The notes under the pieces were generated by a model. The model saw only the letters and a list, made by a program, of their open reading frames with translations. It searched no databases and was not told where the DNA came from. A program made the translations under genes and the position numbers. This document shows positions 44,901-57,647 of a stretch of 64,000 nucleotides of DNA, in pieces. The DNA comes from Climacium dendroides. Its lineage: Eukaryota > Streptophyta > Bryopsida > Hypnales > Climaciaceae. Position 1 is the first letter of the stretch. Every line of letters starts with the position of its first letter. The stretch lies in NCBI GenBank assembly GCA_950106755.1, contig OX467087.1:16992047-17056046 (forward strand), given 5' to 3'.

Positions 44901-47760
44901 TTATGGCACTGCTTCATTTGGTGTTTCTAAAACTCGTGTAGATGATAGTGTCAAGTCCTCCGCTTCTCCTCCAGCAATTGCCTTTGTTTCTTCATGCACA
45001 TTTGATTCACCAATTGGACTTAATGGTGGTGGAGAAGTGTACTCCAATGGCCTATCAACCATGGCACTTGCAACAAGTATTGACACTCCCTATGATAAAG
45101 TTGATGATAGAGTAGGTTTTTCCAAAATGGAATGATGATGGTGAAACACAAAATGTCCTTCTTCACTAGTCCAAATATATTGTACATTCTCATTGTTATA
45201 AAAATATTCATCTTCACTTGGAAACAAGCTCAAGGATGGCAACTCGGTGAATGCTTCCAATGTTGACATCGGTTCCATTGAGGCCACCGTACCTTCCATT
45301 TCTCCCACGTCACCTTGAACATTGTCGGATTCTTCATGATGCACATCATCTATTTTCTGCAGGAGTATAATTAGGGTCAACTTCCATTTCCACCAACTCT
45401 GCTTGGTTTCCGTGGGGCATCACTCATTACATCGGTGTTTCTTGAGTTCAAACTTTGTCCGTCACTAGGTAAATCATTAGAGTGCCTCCACTTAGGATTA
45501 TTATCATTTTTGCTCGTTCATGAAGCTCCAGAATCAATTGTGGTCTCTTTCTCCTTCTGCTTGTCAAGTTGAGTTATTGAAACTCTCTTTGCTTCATCTA
45601 TTGAGTCACTTGATGATTGCAATATCTCTCCAAGCCTACCATGTGGTTGACTAGTATTTGCTTGCGAAGAACCATGTCTAAGCAAACCTTCTTTTGTATT
45701 CCACAATTTCGTAGGTCTACGTTCAACTATTGTACTTACTACATTCACCATGACCATTTTCTCTTCATACATCAATTGCAATGTGTTGTACACAAATTGC
45801 ATATGGGGGGTCCACCTTCCATGATGATAACTTCATCACTCACAAAACCTGTCTCCAAAATCTCCAAAATTGCCATCGTGATGCCTAATGTTACCAGCCC
45901 CCATTTTGAAGGCAAATACATCTACATCATTCTCTTCAACTTCATTGGTGTCTTTTCAAACTTGTCCTCTATTCGTGGCATTACTTTTGTATTCCAAAAG
46001 TCTTGAAATACTACTTTCAAATTGTCTGTTTGATATTAGAAAGGTTTTCCATTGGCCTACACTCTTTGGAATATTACATGATGATGGCAATGTCACCCAC
46101 CACTTACATACGACGTTGGCGTTCTCTATTGTGACATAAATCATGAACATATAAAGAAACGATTTGTGGTTCAAATATCCATGAACCTTACAACCATTGA
46201 CATGTCTCAAACAACGCCATCCTTAATTGCATTTCTTTGTCAAAGTATATACCTAGAGGAAAAAGAAAGATGACATTCCATCATAAAATTGAAGACATTC
46301 AATTCTGGAGTTGTTGAAAAACCTTGTTGTAGTCTTTACTTGACTATTCTCCATCTGCCCCTTCCGAACCTCCACATCTACAATTAAAGATCCACAAATA
46401 TGGTTTTCCAAGTTCCACATATACGTCCTTGAAGAACCCTCCTCTGCACCTCTAATGAATTGATGCTTCTCTCTCTCTTGATGTTGGACTATAGAAAGTT
46501 TGACTTGCCAATCCCATCTAGCATTAGACACATCCTCCATGTTACAATTGTAGTCAATATATCCTTTGTGACCTACTTTGATATCTGTAAATTGTTGTTT
46601 AACAAATGCTAGGATTTGATTTTCAAAATTCTTCAGCATTTGAATTGTGTTCACAATTGGTGAACACCAAGAATCCTTTGTAACATTATCAAATGCTTTC
46701 TCCATCAAGATGAATTGTCTTCCCTTTTTCATCTCCATATTGGTTGGCACTTATGTTGAAGAAATCATCCATAGACAATGGATCTTCATCCCTTACTTGT
46801 ACTATCAAAAACTGAATTTGGTTCTTTACTGCATTTTTCCTTTGTACATGATCAACTTCATATGCAACTATACTCTTGGAGGAATTTTCTAAAGCCACTT
46901 CATTAAAATAATAACACTGTAAGCCTCGCTTTCCATTGACTACATCCTTAGCTGCCATTTGTTTTACTACACATACATAAATTTTCTTAGAAACTTTGTT
47001 CAAATGCTTCCACCAAGTTTTTTCCATCCTCTTTTTTTTGGAATTTGCATCCACAGTTTCATCGAGATTTCCCTCCTTTGCCATTTTTTTCCACTTGTCC
47101 TTCGACTTTTTGTCATAAAATAATTTCCTTTCTTTATAGTTCTTGCAAACCTATAGAATTGCCTCATATGACTCTTTATCCTCAATCTAAGCATGCTGAA
47201 TGTAGTTGATCATCTTCTTTGACAACTCTCCCAATGACATGTGTTTGGGTAAGTCTTTGCTCAAATGTAGTGCACTTGCTGCTATGGTCAATACCTTTGT
47301 TTGATAGGTATCATCAATTTGAGAAATAGCACTAGGACTTCCGCATGCTTTCTAGATGTTACATAGTTTAATTAAGTTTTTGTAATATGTGGTGATGAAG
47401 GTTCAATCAAACTCTTTGGTGTTAATTCTAACCGATGCTTTAATATAAAATTGAGGATTGTTATATACCACAAACTTTGTCAGTTGTTTTGCAAAGCAAC
47501 TTAAATATACAAAATCAGGTATCTTTCCCTCTTCGTATTTCCATTGGACTCGTTTACAAGCACCAACTATATATTGGCCATCCACTGGTTTCCAAACAAT
47601 ATTATTTTGCAACCAATAAGTCTTCAATGCATTACTTGAGAGAGATGCATCTAAACAACAATGTTTTAGAAATGCAGCCTCAAATTCTTGTACATCAACT
47701 TCATAACTGAAAAGAACCTCTACCATCTCCGTCTCCCTTTCATCGTTGGTATCCTCATAT
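44901..47760 (-). pseudogene. Long decayed gene of unknown function with in-frame TGA, TAG and TAA stops
   Basis: The protein is not recognised. From 47,726 down to 46,689 one frame stays coding-like, with blocks such as NIVWKPVDGQYIVGACKRVQ and MEKTWWKHLNKVSKKIYV. It is broken by four stops: TGA 47403-47405, TAG 47352-47354, TAG 47187-47189 and TAG 47151-47153. Near 46,690-46,710 coding shifts frame, by a frameshift or a small intron. Coding-like sequence then continues to 46,253 and again through 46,230-45,800, with TAA 46223-46225 and TGA 45956-45958. It goes on in an acidic, Ser/Pro-rich tail with TGA 45518-45520 and TAG 45090-45092. Each stop needs one C-to-T change from CGA, CAG or CAA. 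Both ends of the gene are unclear. It may be a captured or formerly TE-borne gene, or a dead cellular gene. Confidence 0.65.
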
Positions 47761-48705
47761 CAATATACAATCGGATGAAATATAATTGTAGCACTAGTAA
47801 AAAAACAGTGATTATCATAACAAAAAATTAACAAAAAGTATTAATGTCATTTGTATCCTTGATCATGTTGTCTTGGATAGTATCTAACAAAAAATTGTTG
47901 TCCATTTTGTTATGGTGGTCAAGTAAAAATAATAATAATATTAATTCATTTATAAATTTGTTCAATGAATGGCACACCAAAAACCAACCCAATACAAATC
48001 ATCACATAGGTAAAAAAACAACACATAGATAGGACTATAAATTAGACTTTATAATTTATTTTAGAAAAAATTTAACTTAAAATTTATTAAAAAGAAAGAA
48101 GAACAATTTCTTGTAACGTGGATATTGGTGATAGAAGAGAGGTGAATTTGGTGATAGGAGAGAAGAGAAGAGAAGACAAGCTCTTTATACAAATGGGGTA
48201 ATAGAAAGTAGAACAAACCATATGAGATATGTGAATTAAGACTATGAATGATGCACATTTCCCATACAATTTGTTTGATTTTTTATCACCCCATTTGTAT
48301 AAAAAGTTTGTCTTCTCCTCTTTTATGTCACCAAAATCACCTCTCTTTTATCACCAATGAGTGAAAGGCATGTCTTCTTAACAAAAAAGTGTTAACTTTT
48401 TTGTTGATTTAGACGTTGTACTATTTAAATCAACAAAAATTCAATGATCATTTTATTAGCTTGTACCAAATCAACAAAAAATTGTTAAAATTGTCAATAC
48501 AGTATCCCAATCAACAAAAAATTATTAAATTTTTGTTGACTTGGACACCATTTTTTAATAATGCAATAATTTCAGTAGCTTTCGATCACTTCAAACACTT
48601 GTACATTTTGTTCATTCGCCAATCCATTAGCACCCTATGGTTTGTCTCCACATTTACAATGTGGTGGATGCTGTCAATGTTGAGACTAAAAAATGTATTG
48701 TGACC
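47761..48705. other. AT-rich DNA with a foldback and ATCAACAAAAA words
   Basis: No gene. The foldback at 48125-48357 is listed separately. At 48,385-48,545 the word ATCAACAAAAA occurs three times and twice inverted (TTTTTGTTGA), suggesting a degenerate small inverted-repeat element. Confidence 0.5.
48125..48357. repeat. 233-bp foldback, arms of about 75-80 bp
   Basis: The left arm 48125-48204 starts TTGGTGATAGAAGAGAGGTG. The right arm 48283-48357 in reverse complement starts TTGGTGATAAAAGAGAGGTG. Pairing continues through 'ttggtga', 'gagaagacaa' and 'tttatacaaatggggt'. The loop is about 78 bases. A transcript would form a long imperfect hairpin of the kind that can feed small-RNA processing, or it may be a MITE without preserved ends. 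Confidence 0.8.
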
Positions 48706-50858
48706 CCATTGTTACTAAAAAAATGGATATTTTATGATTGTGAAAATAAGAATGAGGATGATTGGCAACTAATAGCAGTCATATTTTGACTTTGTACTTC
48801 ATGCGTGTATAGTATACGCACGTTGGGAATGCCAAATACTTTACAGAGAACATATTTAGGGATATAAAGTCATATTTCACAATCATATTTTTTTTGGTAT
48901 ATTTTGCAGTCATATCTCCATAGTAATTACATTTTTTGTTTTGGGAAACTCAAAGTAAATTTGAGTAAGAAAATTCTTGAAAAAACGCCTAGTCATATTT
49001 TTTATTAAATTATATTTCTAATCATATTTTTTGGAATAGCCCTCAAAAATATAAGCAATTCAAAAAAATGTGGTCACGTCATTGTTTAGAATTTTGAAAT
49101 CTTAGACACCTACATTTTGAATTTTGAAACCTAATCACTACTTTTTTAGGATGTTGAAATTGTAGCTGCTACTTTTCTAGGATTTTGAAACCCTAGCCGT
49201 CACTTCTTTGAATTCTTCTTCCTTACCTTATGTTTAATTCATGCTTCTTGTTTCTTCTTATTGCACCAAATTTTTTTTATTCTTGCTTTTTAATTCTTGC
49301 TTTTTGTTTTCTTATTGTTGCATTTTAACTTTCATCTCTTGTAGTTTCTTGTTGTCTCTTAGTTGTATTTTAACTCCTTGTTGTATCTTAACTCTTGTTT
49401 GTTGTTATTTCTTAATACTTACCACTTTTTCTTTCTTTTTCACTCAATTATCATTGTTTTTCTTCCTACTTTAAATTTGTGCTACATAGTTTGTGTTGTT
49501 GTAAGATTTTAAAGGTTGAGCTTTGTTGTTCATTCACTAAAAATTAAACTCTTATTTTTTTAATTCTATATGCAAACATAGAAAGCTTGAATAAAGTCAT
49601 TGGAGGCTACTTACCATCTTCACATTATTGTAAGAAAATAAATCCTATTGGCTTAATTAAATGATCCATTGTGATATATATGTTTTGTATTGGTGATTAA
49701 TAAATGTCATTGAAAAAGTCACAATTTTTCTTGTATGATTGTTTCTTGTATATCTCTCAAATCATATGTATTTGTTTCTAATCACATAAAGTCTTTTATT
49801 CAACTATTCAATTATCTTGATATATAATTGCAATGTGTCATATTCATTTAAAATGAATAGAAAATGTGATTAATTGCAGCTATTTAACCTATTTTAGACC
49901 TTAATTACCCTAATCACAAACCGCATAGAAGTGATTTTCAATCATCGAGAGAATCACTTGCTTAAGTTATGTTTTATAATATATATATTGACAAAAATAT
50001 AACTAGTTAGTCATATAATGTTCAAAGTTATGCATGCTAAAAGGTGATTTTATGCTTTTAAAAATATGATTGTAATTAGTTATAAATTACCAATCACATC
50101 TACGTGAACTACCACATCAACCAAAAATATGAGTCACAAAAATCATATTTCACATCAGTAAAAAATATAACTCATGAGAGTCATATTCCACATCATTCAA
50201 AAATATGACTTGAGAGAGTTATTTTCCACATTAGTAGAAAATATGACTCATAAGTATCATATTCTACATCAACAAAAAATATGATTTACAAGAGTCATAT
50301 TGTACATCAACAAAAAATATGATTGTACAAAGTCATATGCCCTATAAGCCAAAATATGACTTATTGCAGTCATATTTCATGTCAGCCAAAAATATGATTC
50401 ATTGTAGTCATATTCCATGTCAGCCAAAAATATGATTTATTGTAATCATATTCCATGTCAGCCAAAATATGTTTCACCATAGTCATTTTCCAAGTCAACT
50501 AAAAATATGACTTACTACAGTCATATTCCACGTCAGCCAAAAATATAACTATATGGAGTCATATGCCACGTAAGTTTTTTTTTTTTTTGGACAGCTCAAG
50601 AGAAAGTTAGGCCCTAAAAGACAGTCAACATATACACCACGTTGGCAAAAAAATAGCTAATTATAGCTAATTATACTCCCCAATGTATATGACTACTAAT
50701 ATGATTGATGTTCAATATGACTCATTAGTAATGATTGGACTTAGTCATATTTTGAATCATCTACGATAATTTTAGCATGAGTCATATATTGAGATTTTTT
50801 GTCTCATTGTAGTCATATTTTGCAGTCATAAAACATGCATTTTCTAATAGTAATAGTG
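48706..50858. mobile_element. Non-autonomous CACTA-like element, family member 2 (2.15 kb)
   Basis: Same internal order as 38536-40181: four 'ttttgaaaccct' units at 49,083-49,210, a T-rich stretch with 'cttattgtt' words, a shared tail ('attgtgatatatatgttttgtattggtgattaataaatgtc' pattern, near-identical in both), then the 38-bp units. The ends are decayed: left CCATTGTTACTAAAAAAATGG and right in reverse complement CACTATTACTATTAGAAAATG, both running into 'ttttatga'. It carries twelve 38-bp units against three in member 1. No transposase. Confidence 0.7.
50116..50569 (+). repeat. Twelve tandem 37-38 bp dyad units
   Basis: A head-to-tail array of 454 bases. Each unit starts 'atcaac' or 'gtcagcc', then AAAAATATGACT, a 5-9 base loop, AGTCATAT and 'tccac'. 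The 8-base dyad is kept in most units although loops differ, so the array can fold into a row of hairpins. Units 7-11 share 'gtcagccaaaa' and are younger-looking than units 1-6. Confidence 0.9.
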
Positions 50859-53800
50859 TCTCGATGGTGCTAAGACACTTAAGGGTTAAGAGTGAAAAGT
50901 TCTTAATGAATTCTTCATGGAAATATGGTATGTAGTATATCATTTGGAAAGTTAAAAATACAAATAAGTTAAAATGATAAACATTATGAGTTTTTAAACT
51001 ATGAGTCCAAAGTTATGGCCAAGAGAAGGATTGTGGTGAAGGCACGACTTCTCTCCTAATGAACTTGAATCTTTGAAGGATCATAATTTTATGAGAACTT
51101 GTCAAAACGAAACAAGTGAATAATCCATCGGCATTTACTCATCATGTAATTATCCAAAATGGGCTTGCATGTGAGATTTGAAGTTGTGGATGCAAAGTTA
51201 CACCATTTGGAAGTTCAAAAGTCCAAATGGAGGTGTAACTTGGTGATTTTGATTGGAATTAGGTGGTCTTCTACAACTTAAGTGTATTTGGAGACTTCCT
51301 TCGACATACAAAGGGGGATCTACTGAATGCTATAGAAAATACTATAGGAAGGGTTGGTCTCCCTCTTCACTCTTTCTTGGAGCCTTGGTGAATCCTAGTG
51401 ACTCAAGGTGAGCAATGCAACTTCACCATTGGGTTCAAAGCACCATGAAACACTTATGTAAGTGTCATGTAGTACTAGTTGGATGGAATCTCGCTCTTTG
51501 CTAGGCCATTTTCAATGTGTCTTGAATTATGAGTCTTAATTAGTTACGAGGTGCAAATAGAAAATACACAATGGGCCAAGGATGGAATGGAAGAACATTC
51601 AAAGGTGGTTAGCACCGATTGGGAGAAATGCTTCCACCGAGTGCTTGGACATCAATGGAGTTCCGCCCCATATCACCAAGTAATATGTTTGGTATCATAT
51701 GTAAGACATGTGTTAGAAGTTCCAGGGATTGGAACTTGATAATATAAGTTAGAAAATAAAAACTAATATTGTGGGTGCATGGTATGTGCAGTATTAGTAA
51801 GTTGTAATTTAAATAATACTGAAAGTGAAGTGGAGCCCATTAGGAGCTATGAGATGTTATTAGAATCACGACATCAAATGATTTGAAAAAAAATTACACA
51901 TCAATATTATGATGATATATACCCATGAAAAAAAAACTACGAGTTTTTGGAGCACTTTTGATTTCAACATTCAAATTTCATTGTATGTACAATGTATTGC
52001 TGAATCAAACATTTTTCATCAATTTTGTCAATGGTGACATTTTTTCAAAATTCATGCAATTTTGTTGATCATTTTTTTATAAAAAAAACTACATAAGTTT
52101 TCTTTCATTTCAACGGTGCCAATCATCAAACATCATTGTCCATTAGACAAGTTGTTAGGTGGAATTAAAGAGGTTCTAGATCAAGCACAATTGTAGTAGA
52201 ATTGATGTTTTTGTGTTGAGTTTTGATTTTTATTGGGTTTTAGTAATAATTTGTGATTGATTTTCTTTGAAGCCAATAAGATTGACTAAGGTAAAATAAT
52301 CCATTGCAGTTAAATGACCCATAGTGGTCACCTAAAAAATGATTCCATTGTGGGTTTTTTCAATATGTGAGACTTGGGCCACAATCAATGTCTTACATGA
52401 CAATAATGGAGTGAATAGTGACCTCATTAGGAACTTCCAACTTTTTAATATAAAATTCATTGTAAGAATTGACTTTTGAGGCCTTTCATGTTAAAAAATA
52501 TTGTGATTACATTAGGTAGTAAGATGAGCATTATGGATTTAGATTTTGTTGATTATGGCATATCCTATCCAAGAGACATTTTATGAATAAACTATGAATT
52601 TTCAATTGTTGGTGAAAATAGGTCGACTTCCAAAATCAACCCTAGGCTCTCATGAATTGAAGCAAGAATTTATAGGGCTTGCCTTAAAAACAATTCAAAA
52701 CTAATTGTAGTTACCTTGACTTTAATTCTTGGTATTTATATTTTGAAAGAATACTAGTGAGAATGATGATAGCCAACATCACAAACCAAGCATCTTCACA
52801 CACATTCCTATGGTTTGAGAATTTGCAAGCTACACCAATCACCTTCTATTTTAGTGTTGGAGTTGTCTTCTTTGTCATACAGTTTTAGTTTGCACATTAT
52901 AAAATTTTGATCATAATGTAATTTTCTTCATTGGAAATTGTGATGAAATCTTTTCTTTGATGCCCTAATCTCATTTTGTTGTTTGAAGCTCTCAACAATG
53001 TTGCAGTCAATGAGTGAATATATTTATATATATAGTGAAAATTGCATTTTAACAAAAATTAATATAGGATTTTCTTAGTAATGATGCAATCACAATTTAA
53101 GATTGAAGGTTTCAGATTTTTATCTCTTTAGTGACAATGTAGACAAATTGATTAAATTATAGGACATTAAATTTTTTTCCAAAGGTTAATGAAGTCTCAT
53201 AAGTTTGACTCAAATTTAGATTTCAAACAAAACAAAGGAGTACTTAATGTTTGGCTTTTATCATGTACATTTAGAACTCTATTCAATAAATAGGATTCTA
53301 GTTTCATAGATCTCAACATGTTTATAGAATTAGTAGCTTCATACATTTTGGCATGATTGTAGATTTAGAATTATTCATAAATTTAGGTGTCTTCATAAAA
53401 TTGATATTCTTTGTAGACTTGGAATTTTTCTTTGTTTTGAAATCCTTCAAATTTGCAAATTTTATATAATGAAAAAGATGCCTTTATACAATGATACCCT
53501 TAACAATTCTTTATAATGTCAAAATCCTACAAAATTGTAGATTTTATTTAATTTATTGCTAATTAAACATTTTTCAAACCTTATTTTTGATCATTTTAGA
53601 AGCCTCCATTCATGTATATCATAAAAATTTTACACCAAACATTATGTTTTGCCATGTCAAAGTCCATTTGGAATTTTATAAAATGACATGACGTACTCAA
53701 AGAAGTGAATGATAACGTGGCATGAATCAATTGATTTTTTTCAATGAAGATGTTCTAACCAATTGTTATAATCAACATACTTTATTTGATTATGATATTG

Positions 53801-56800
53801 AAATGTACATTGATTATTCTAGTAGTGATGAGTTTTTTAGAGAAAAAAAGTTTCACTATGTAATTTAGGAATAGGGTGATGGAGTAATGGAAAAAATATA
53901 AATTTTAGTTATCAAGCATAAATGATAGTTTATATTTAAACTCACCTAACCTTTTAAGGCCCAAGTTAGTGACTTCTTTGATAGAAAGTGATGAATCCAC
54001 TGTAGAGATTCACTATTTGACTAGGAAATGCAAAGAATACTATATAATTATTGTGATGACCTTTGTATTAGAGTTGGTTAAAAACTTTGCTTGTATAGAA
54101 TCTATTTCTTAACCCCTAAAGTACTTTCAAGTTTATAGGCCCAAAACTCCTTTAAAATTCTTGTCTCAAAAGAAAGTCTATAGTCTTTTTCTATATTTAT
54201 TTTTTAACAAACCCAATTGTAGGATCATTTGGTTAACTTGTTTAAGAAAATTGCACTAAAATTTTAGATTACACATTCCCACCAATTGCAATTCCAATGT
54301 ACTTAAACTTCAAAATGTCACCTTTTTTTAGCCCTTTTAAAAGGTGAAGTTTTGTGTTTCAACATTTGTTGAAAAAAATGTGTATGTCCTATAATTTGTA
54401 AGTTTTAGTTAATATGTTGGGAAAATGGGTTTAAAATATATGTAAAATTGATTTAATCAAAAAACTATATTTCATAAAATACTTGCATATTTGTATTTCA
54501 AAAAATTATAAAATGGAAGGTGTTATATTGAATGAAAGAAAAACTAAACCACTAACAACTTTTACAAGAAATTGAGAATTGTTAATTTCAATGTGGAGAA
54601 TGTTCTAGTAAAAAATAAATATCCTTTATTTTATTTTTATTTGAAAATTTTCAAAATTGAATGCAAAAGATGACTTTAAATGTTTTTTCTAACTTCATTG
54701 CTAGCAAAATATGACTCCTTATAATTTCACCTCATTGTTCAAGATTCAATGGTTCAAATGTTTTTGAATAAATATGAATCTATATAATCAAAAATTTTAA
54801 TTATTATTTTCTTAGAATATATTTTTTGTTTACTTGGTTTGACATTGAAATTTTAAAAATCCTTTTAACTTTTACAATATTTATGGAATGATGTGAAACA
54901 AAGTTTCACAAGTAAATGAGAATGATTAGACTCCATACTAAAGTTTCATGAAAGAATTCCAAATTCCAAAGTCAATAAATCTTTCTCAAGTTTTCAAAGA
55001 ACCCAAAGTAGTCTCTTTTGTCTTCTAGGAATTAAGTAATAGATTCTATTTTAAAAATTTAGTTTACTTTAGACTTTTCACAAATTTGGTTACACTCTTG
55101 TGATTTTACACTTACACTTTTAAAATTTTGCATAATATTAATAGGATAATTTCTAATTGTCATGTTTAATAAGCAAATAAGACTTTGCTTCATGCCATTC
55201 CAACAATTATTGCAAAAGTTATTAGATTCTTTCTATTTCCATCTCAATGATGACATCTAAGTAAATTTTCTTTAATCAATTCTTTAATTTCTCCATTTTA
55301 TAGGATAGAATGATTTTTGTTCAAAAAACTTTGATTCAATCTATTTTGAATAATCCTTAAGGACCAAAAATAAAAATTGATTATAGGCTAAGTATTTGTA
55401 AATTTTGCATGATTTTTTTTCTTCAAATTCAAATGTTAAGTTTTTGGGGAGGGGGCTTTAATATATGTGTACAATTTCCATAGCCTAAAACGTACCCTCC
55501 AAACCTTGAGTTGTAATGTACCACATATGCCCTCTACTTTATCAATACAAAAAAATATTAAAAAATATAATCGTTGCATATGATGTTTTCAATATTAAAA
55601 CTCCAATTAGGCATCATTGGTAGCAATACTAGTAGAATTCGAGACAAAACGATTAACAACACTTTGAAATATGGATTATATAGAATTATAGTTGACTTTA
55701 AATAAATCACTATTTGAGGTTCTTTCTTGAAATCATTCAAAATCCATCAAATTTCATTCTTTTCAACCCCAAAGGAATAAATGTTGACTTCATGAATATA
55801 CTTCACTAAAAATCATTTTTTTTTTGCATATTCAATTGTAGAATCTTGCATATGATGTATATCAGACACTTTGACCTTGTAAATTGCAAGATTTTAGTGT
55901 TCAAATGAAAAAATGATTTTTTTGCATCTTATTTTACTAGATATTTAAATTTTGAACCCCTTTAAACTTAATTTTTTACACTACAAAGTTTTTGGGTTTA
56001 CATCTACTTCTAATAGGAAATTGAGTTCTAAATCTAAGAAAAATATTCAATAAGTTGTTTTTTAAGAAAATTGTTAAATAGAAGTAGGTACAATATTGTT
56101 GAAAGATTTAAACCGTTAATAGTTAAAATATGGAATTAAAACATGTTGATTGTAATGGTGAGATTGTTGTGGCAAGTAAACTACATCCTATGGATATTTT
56201 TGTTTTGAATTTTTTTTAATATTGAGCTTCAAAACAAATTAAATATGCCACTTTTTCATAGAGATGCCATGATTGCTTGAATAACAACTTTTCATAACTT
56301 TCACAACAACACCATAATTCTCATGGAGTGAATGAAATCTTTCCATATAGACATAAATTCACTTTATGAAGAAAAAAAATTAAAACCAACTTTTAGTTTT
56401 TGAATTTCTTGCTAATGGGTACCAATGAAATACAAAATATATTCCTAGAAACTTAGTGCATTTTGTTATTGCCACAAAAAGTTTCAAAACATCATTGCAA
56501 AATTTTTCATCATAGGAATTTGGTCAAAATCCTTAAAAAACCATTTTAGGACTTTGAACCTTTAGGGATTAAATCATAACATTTGTAACACCATTTGACA
56601 TGTTCCTATACACCACCAAGGACCCACTGTCATCAAAATTTGTAAAAGAATTGACACAAATATTTCAAATTATACATATCATTTGTACAAGTACATAGGT
56701 TCATACAATTGGTTGCATGACAATTTTGGTACATGATGTCAACAAAATTAACTAATAACAAGCCTTAATGACTTCCAAAGACACCCCTTGCTCACGCCTT

Positions 56801-57647
56801 GCTCAAGGCTGAATAAAGTTGGCGACTGAAAAATGCCACGATAATTCAAATGACATGAATCAATGAAGAACGATGCAAGTCTTGGTCCAAAGTTAAATAA
56901 AACAGTACATAAAGAAAATACTCATATGAACCACTCAACAGTGCTAAGAGCAAAACAACTTCGGGACCTTGAAATAGAGCTCACTACCAATTCAAGTCCT
57001 TGAGTTCTTGGCATTTCTTGGCGTAAACGAGATTTCAAAGGCACAACAATGTCGAAGGTTTCAAAATTATTTTACCACAGTGATGAACAAGGATGTTCTT
57101 TACCGGCTCAGATGTACATGAATCTGCTTGCTATTTGAAAGTCATTGAGTGCTGTTTAGTAAGAAAGTTTTCCAGTAGCAGTGCCGAGTTACAGCTCAAT
57201 GGGGACTAGGAGAACGAAGATTTGAGAACCCAAACGCGGCCCTACAAAATTGCCACCGAAATCTAAATGAGTTTTGCAGCAGGTACATTACTCTCTCACA
57301 ATACATTTGATATTTATCCCTTACGAAGTAGATGCATAACTAACCAGTTATATTCGTGACGAAGTTGATGGAAACTTAACGAGGAAGATGACAGTGGATT
57401 TCCACTGCTTGAGTTAAAGCAATATTCAATGTTTTCATTTCACCCAGGTTGATCAAGTGTAGTTGGTGCAGGTCATGATCCACGCTATGTTCGTGGCTTA
57501 AAAGCTCCAGCAACTATTGAAATATACAATACCATCTCTCCTGCCATTCTTATCAAAAAAGCACTTGCCAAGCGCAGGAATTGAATCTAGGGTAAATTAC
57601 TCAAACGCCCCTGTTTAACAGGTAGTCACCAATCAGAATTTCAAAAG
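50859..57647. repeat. Gene-free AT-rich DNA with R1 fragments
   Basis: No gene is supported over about 6.8 kb. 50.9-51.75 kb is less AT-rich and might be an old transposon or gene relic, but its 62-codon ORF shows nothing. About 54,500-54,850 and 55,790-56,570 are R1 fragments, forward. From about 56.75 kb the composition rises towards that of the SEC14-like gene, and 57.0-57.6 kb probably includes its 3' UTR and downstream flank. Confidence 0.5.

Noticed and set aside
44901..47760. Internal stops restored by U-to-C RNA editing, as in hornwort and fern organelles
   Set aside because: The surroundings are nuclear (MITEs, nuclear genes, spliceosomal introns); no organellar genes are near. Simple decay is the better explanation.
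50116..50569. CRISPR-like array
   Set aside because: Units are contiguous 38-bp repeats without unique spacers, in a eukaryotic transposon.
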